NCBI GenBank assembly: GCA_000697335.1
Contig: JNEM01015767.1
Span: 1-19,285 of the forward strand
DNA from: Conidiobolus incongruus B7586
Taxonomy: Eukaryota > Entomophthoromycota > Entomophthoromycetes > Entomophthorales > Conidiobolaceae
Length of the DNA: 19,285 bases
Direction of reading: 5' to 3'
Shown: positions 18,449 to 19,285 of the stretch, one piece after another
How the letters are laid out: every line of letters begins with the position of its first letter
How positions within the stretch are numbered: the first letter of the stretch is position 1
Program-made: the position numbers and the translations under genes
The notes under the pieces: generated by a model
The model's input: only the letters and a program-made list of their open reading frames with translations
Database searches by the model: none
Told to the model about the DNA's origin: nothing

Positions 18449-18522
18449 CGCTCCCAGGTGGGCTTGAACCACCAACCTCCCGATTAACAGTCGGACGCGC
18501 TAGCCAATTGCGCCATGGAAGC
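18449..18522 (-). tRNA. tRNA-Asn (GTT)
   Basis: The 74-base cloverleaf is complete: acceptor GCTTCCA with TGGGAGC (one G-T pair), D stem GCGC/GCGC, anticodon stem TCCGA/TCGGG with loop CTGTTAA (anticodon GTT at 18486-18488), T stem GGTGG/CCACC with loop TTCAAGC, and G discriminator. The A-box and B-box promoters are intact (TGGCGCAATTGG; GGTTCAAGCCC). There is no intron. Unlike the tRNA-Val copy it shows no damage. Confidence 0.96.
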
Positions 18523-19285
18523 TTGAATTGTGGTAAAATATTTTATTTTTGTTAATTATTGTCGATACAGATCATATCGCTTTTACCTTTTATTTTTTAT
18601 TTCAATTAAAATTTTTTAATATCATTTTTTTATATTCGATCAATTATTATTTTTCGGCTTTGTTTAAATTTTCTTATTCTTACAATTATTTCATAGATTA
18701 TCAAATATAATTAATTTATTTATATTATCAATATTTATTGATTTATTATTATTGAAATATCACCAATATCTTATTAAAAATGTTGCCACATTAAATCACA
18801 AGTTACCCTTTAAAAATCAAACAACATGTCTAAATTATTTAATAACAATATCAGTAAATTATTAAAATACCAATTTTGTTTAATTATTAAAACATATTAA
18901 TGATATTATAATTTATCATATTAAATATTTATTAGTGCAAAAATTAATAAATGGCACAATTTTGATATTAAAAATAAACAAATAAATTAATAAATAATAT
19001 ATAAAATTTAATAAAAAATATAAAATTAATGTTCTCTTTTAGTATTAATAGCTCTTTTTTATACTTTTAATAAGTTTCTATTATTTAAAAAATAGTTCTT
19101 TTTATTAAAAACTGAAATTTAATGTTTCATAAATTAATTTAATTTATTTACAAGAATTTTTTTCTTATAAGCTAATTTTTTAATTATTTAAAACAATTAT
19201 TATTATATAGGTTATAATTAGGTAAATATATTAGATATAATAGCTCTCTCTAATATTTTTATATAAAAAGCTTTTTACAGTTTTA
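18523..19285. other. AT-rich terminal stretch
   Basis: No gene is seen. From about 18880 the sequence becomes almost devoid of G and C, like 1320-2350, and could be another heavily mutated repeat running out of the window. No inverted end or motif supports a family. Confidence 0.5.

Noticed and set aside
18334-18555. Forward open frame of 73 codons
   Set aside because: It runs antisense through the tRNA-Asn gene, and its readable part (PGGLEPPTSRLTVGRA) is the usual false translation of a tRNA complement.
1-19285. CRISPR array, rRNA or bacterial-type operon
   Set aside because: No regularly spaced repeats, rRNA motifs or polycistronic gene order are visible; introns and gene types are eukaryotic.

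Overview
This window looks like a gene-poor, strongly AT-rich piece of a eukaryotic nuclear genome, most likely fungal. The fungal signs are an Atg22-type vacuolar permease with short introns (about 50-70 nt, GT...AG, CTAAT/TACTAAT-like branch sites), a small secreted cysteine-rich protein with a GPI-type tail, and a Tc1 transposon degraded by C-to-T/G-to-A transitions as in RIP. An early-diverging lineage is a guess. No organism can be named from sequence alone.

Layout. 1-4.3 kb: an AT desert holding the relic of an unknown gene (253-666) and a complete but dead Tc1 element (2751-4322) with inverted ends, TA duplications and a decodable DD34E transposase on the minus strand. 4.9-6.5 kb: a decayed gene whose fragments resemble the ligand-binding and pore region of ionotropic glutamate receptors. 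6.5-8.4 kb: more decayed coding, a GC-richer patch with nested inverted repeats, and a broken unidentified membrane-protein gene. 9.9-10.8 kb: an intact AP endonuclease (minus). 11.4-12.6 kb: two coding relics flanking an intact cysteine-rich surface protein (minus). 12.77 kb: a tRNA-Val(AAC) with damaged conserved positions. 14.3-15.9 kb: an ATG22 gene with four frame changes, each at a short T run. 16.1-16.5 kb: relic traces, followed by an intact membrane protein with two PPxY motifs (16808-17434). 18.45 kb: a sound tRNA-Asn(GTT). The rest is AT-rich sequence in which I see nothing.

There is no operon-like organisation. The intact genes are independent: DNA base-excision repair, cell surface, and endomembrane sorting by a Rsp5/NEDD4-type ligase (inferred). 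The striking property is the number of recognisable but broken coding stretches. Most are interrupted by stops that single C-to-T or G-to-A changes could create, matching the changes in the Tc1 element.
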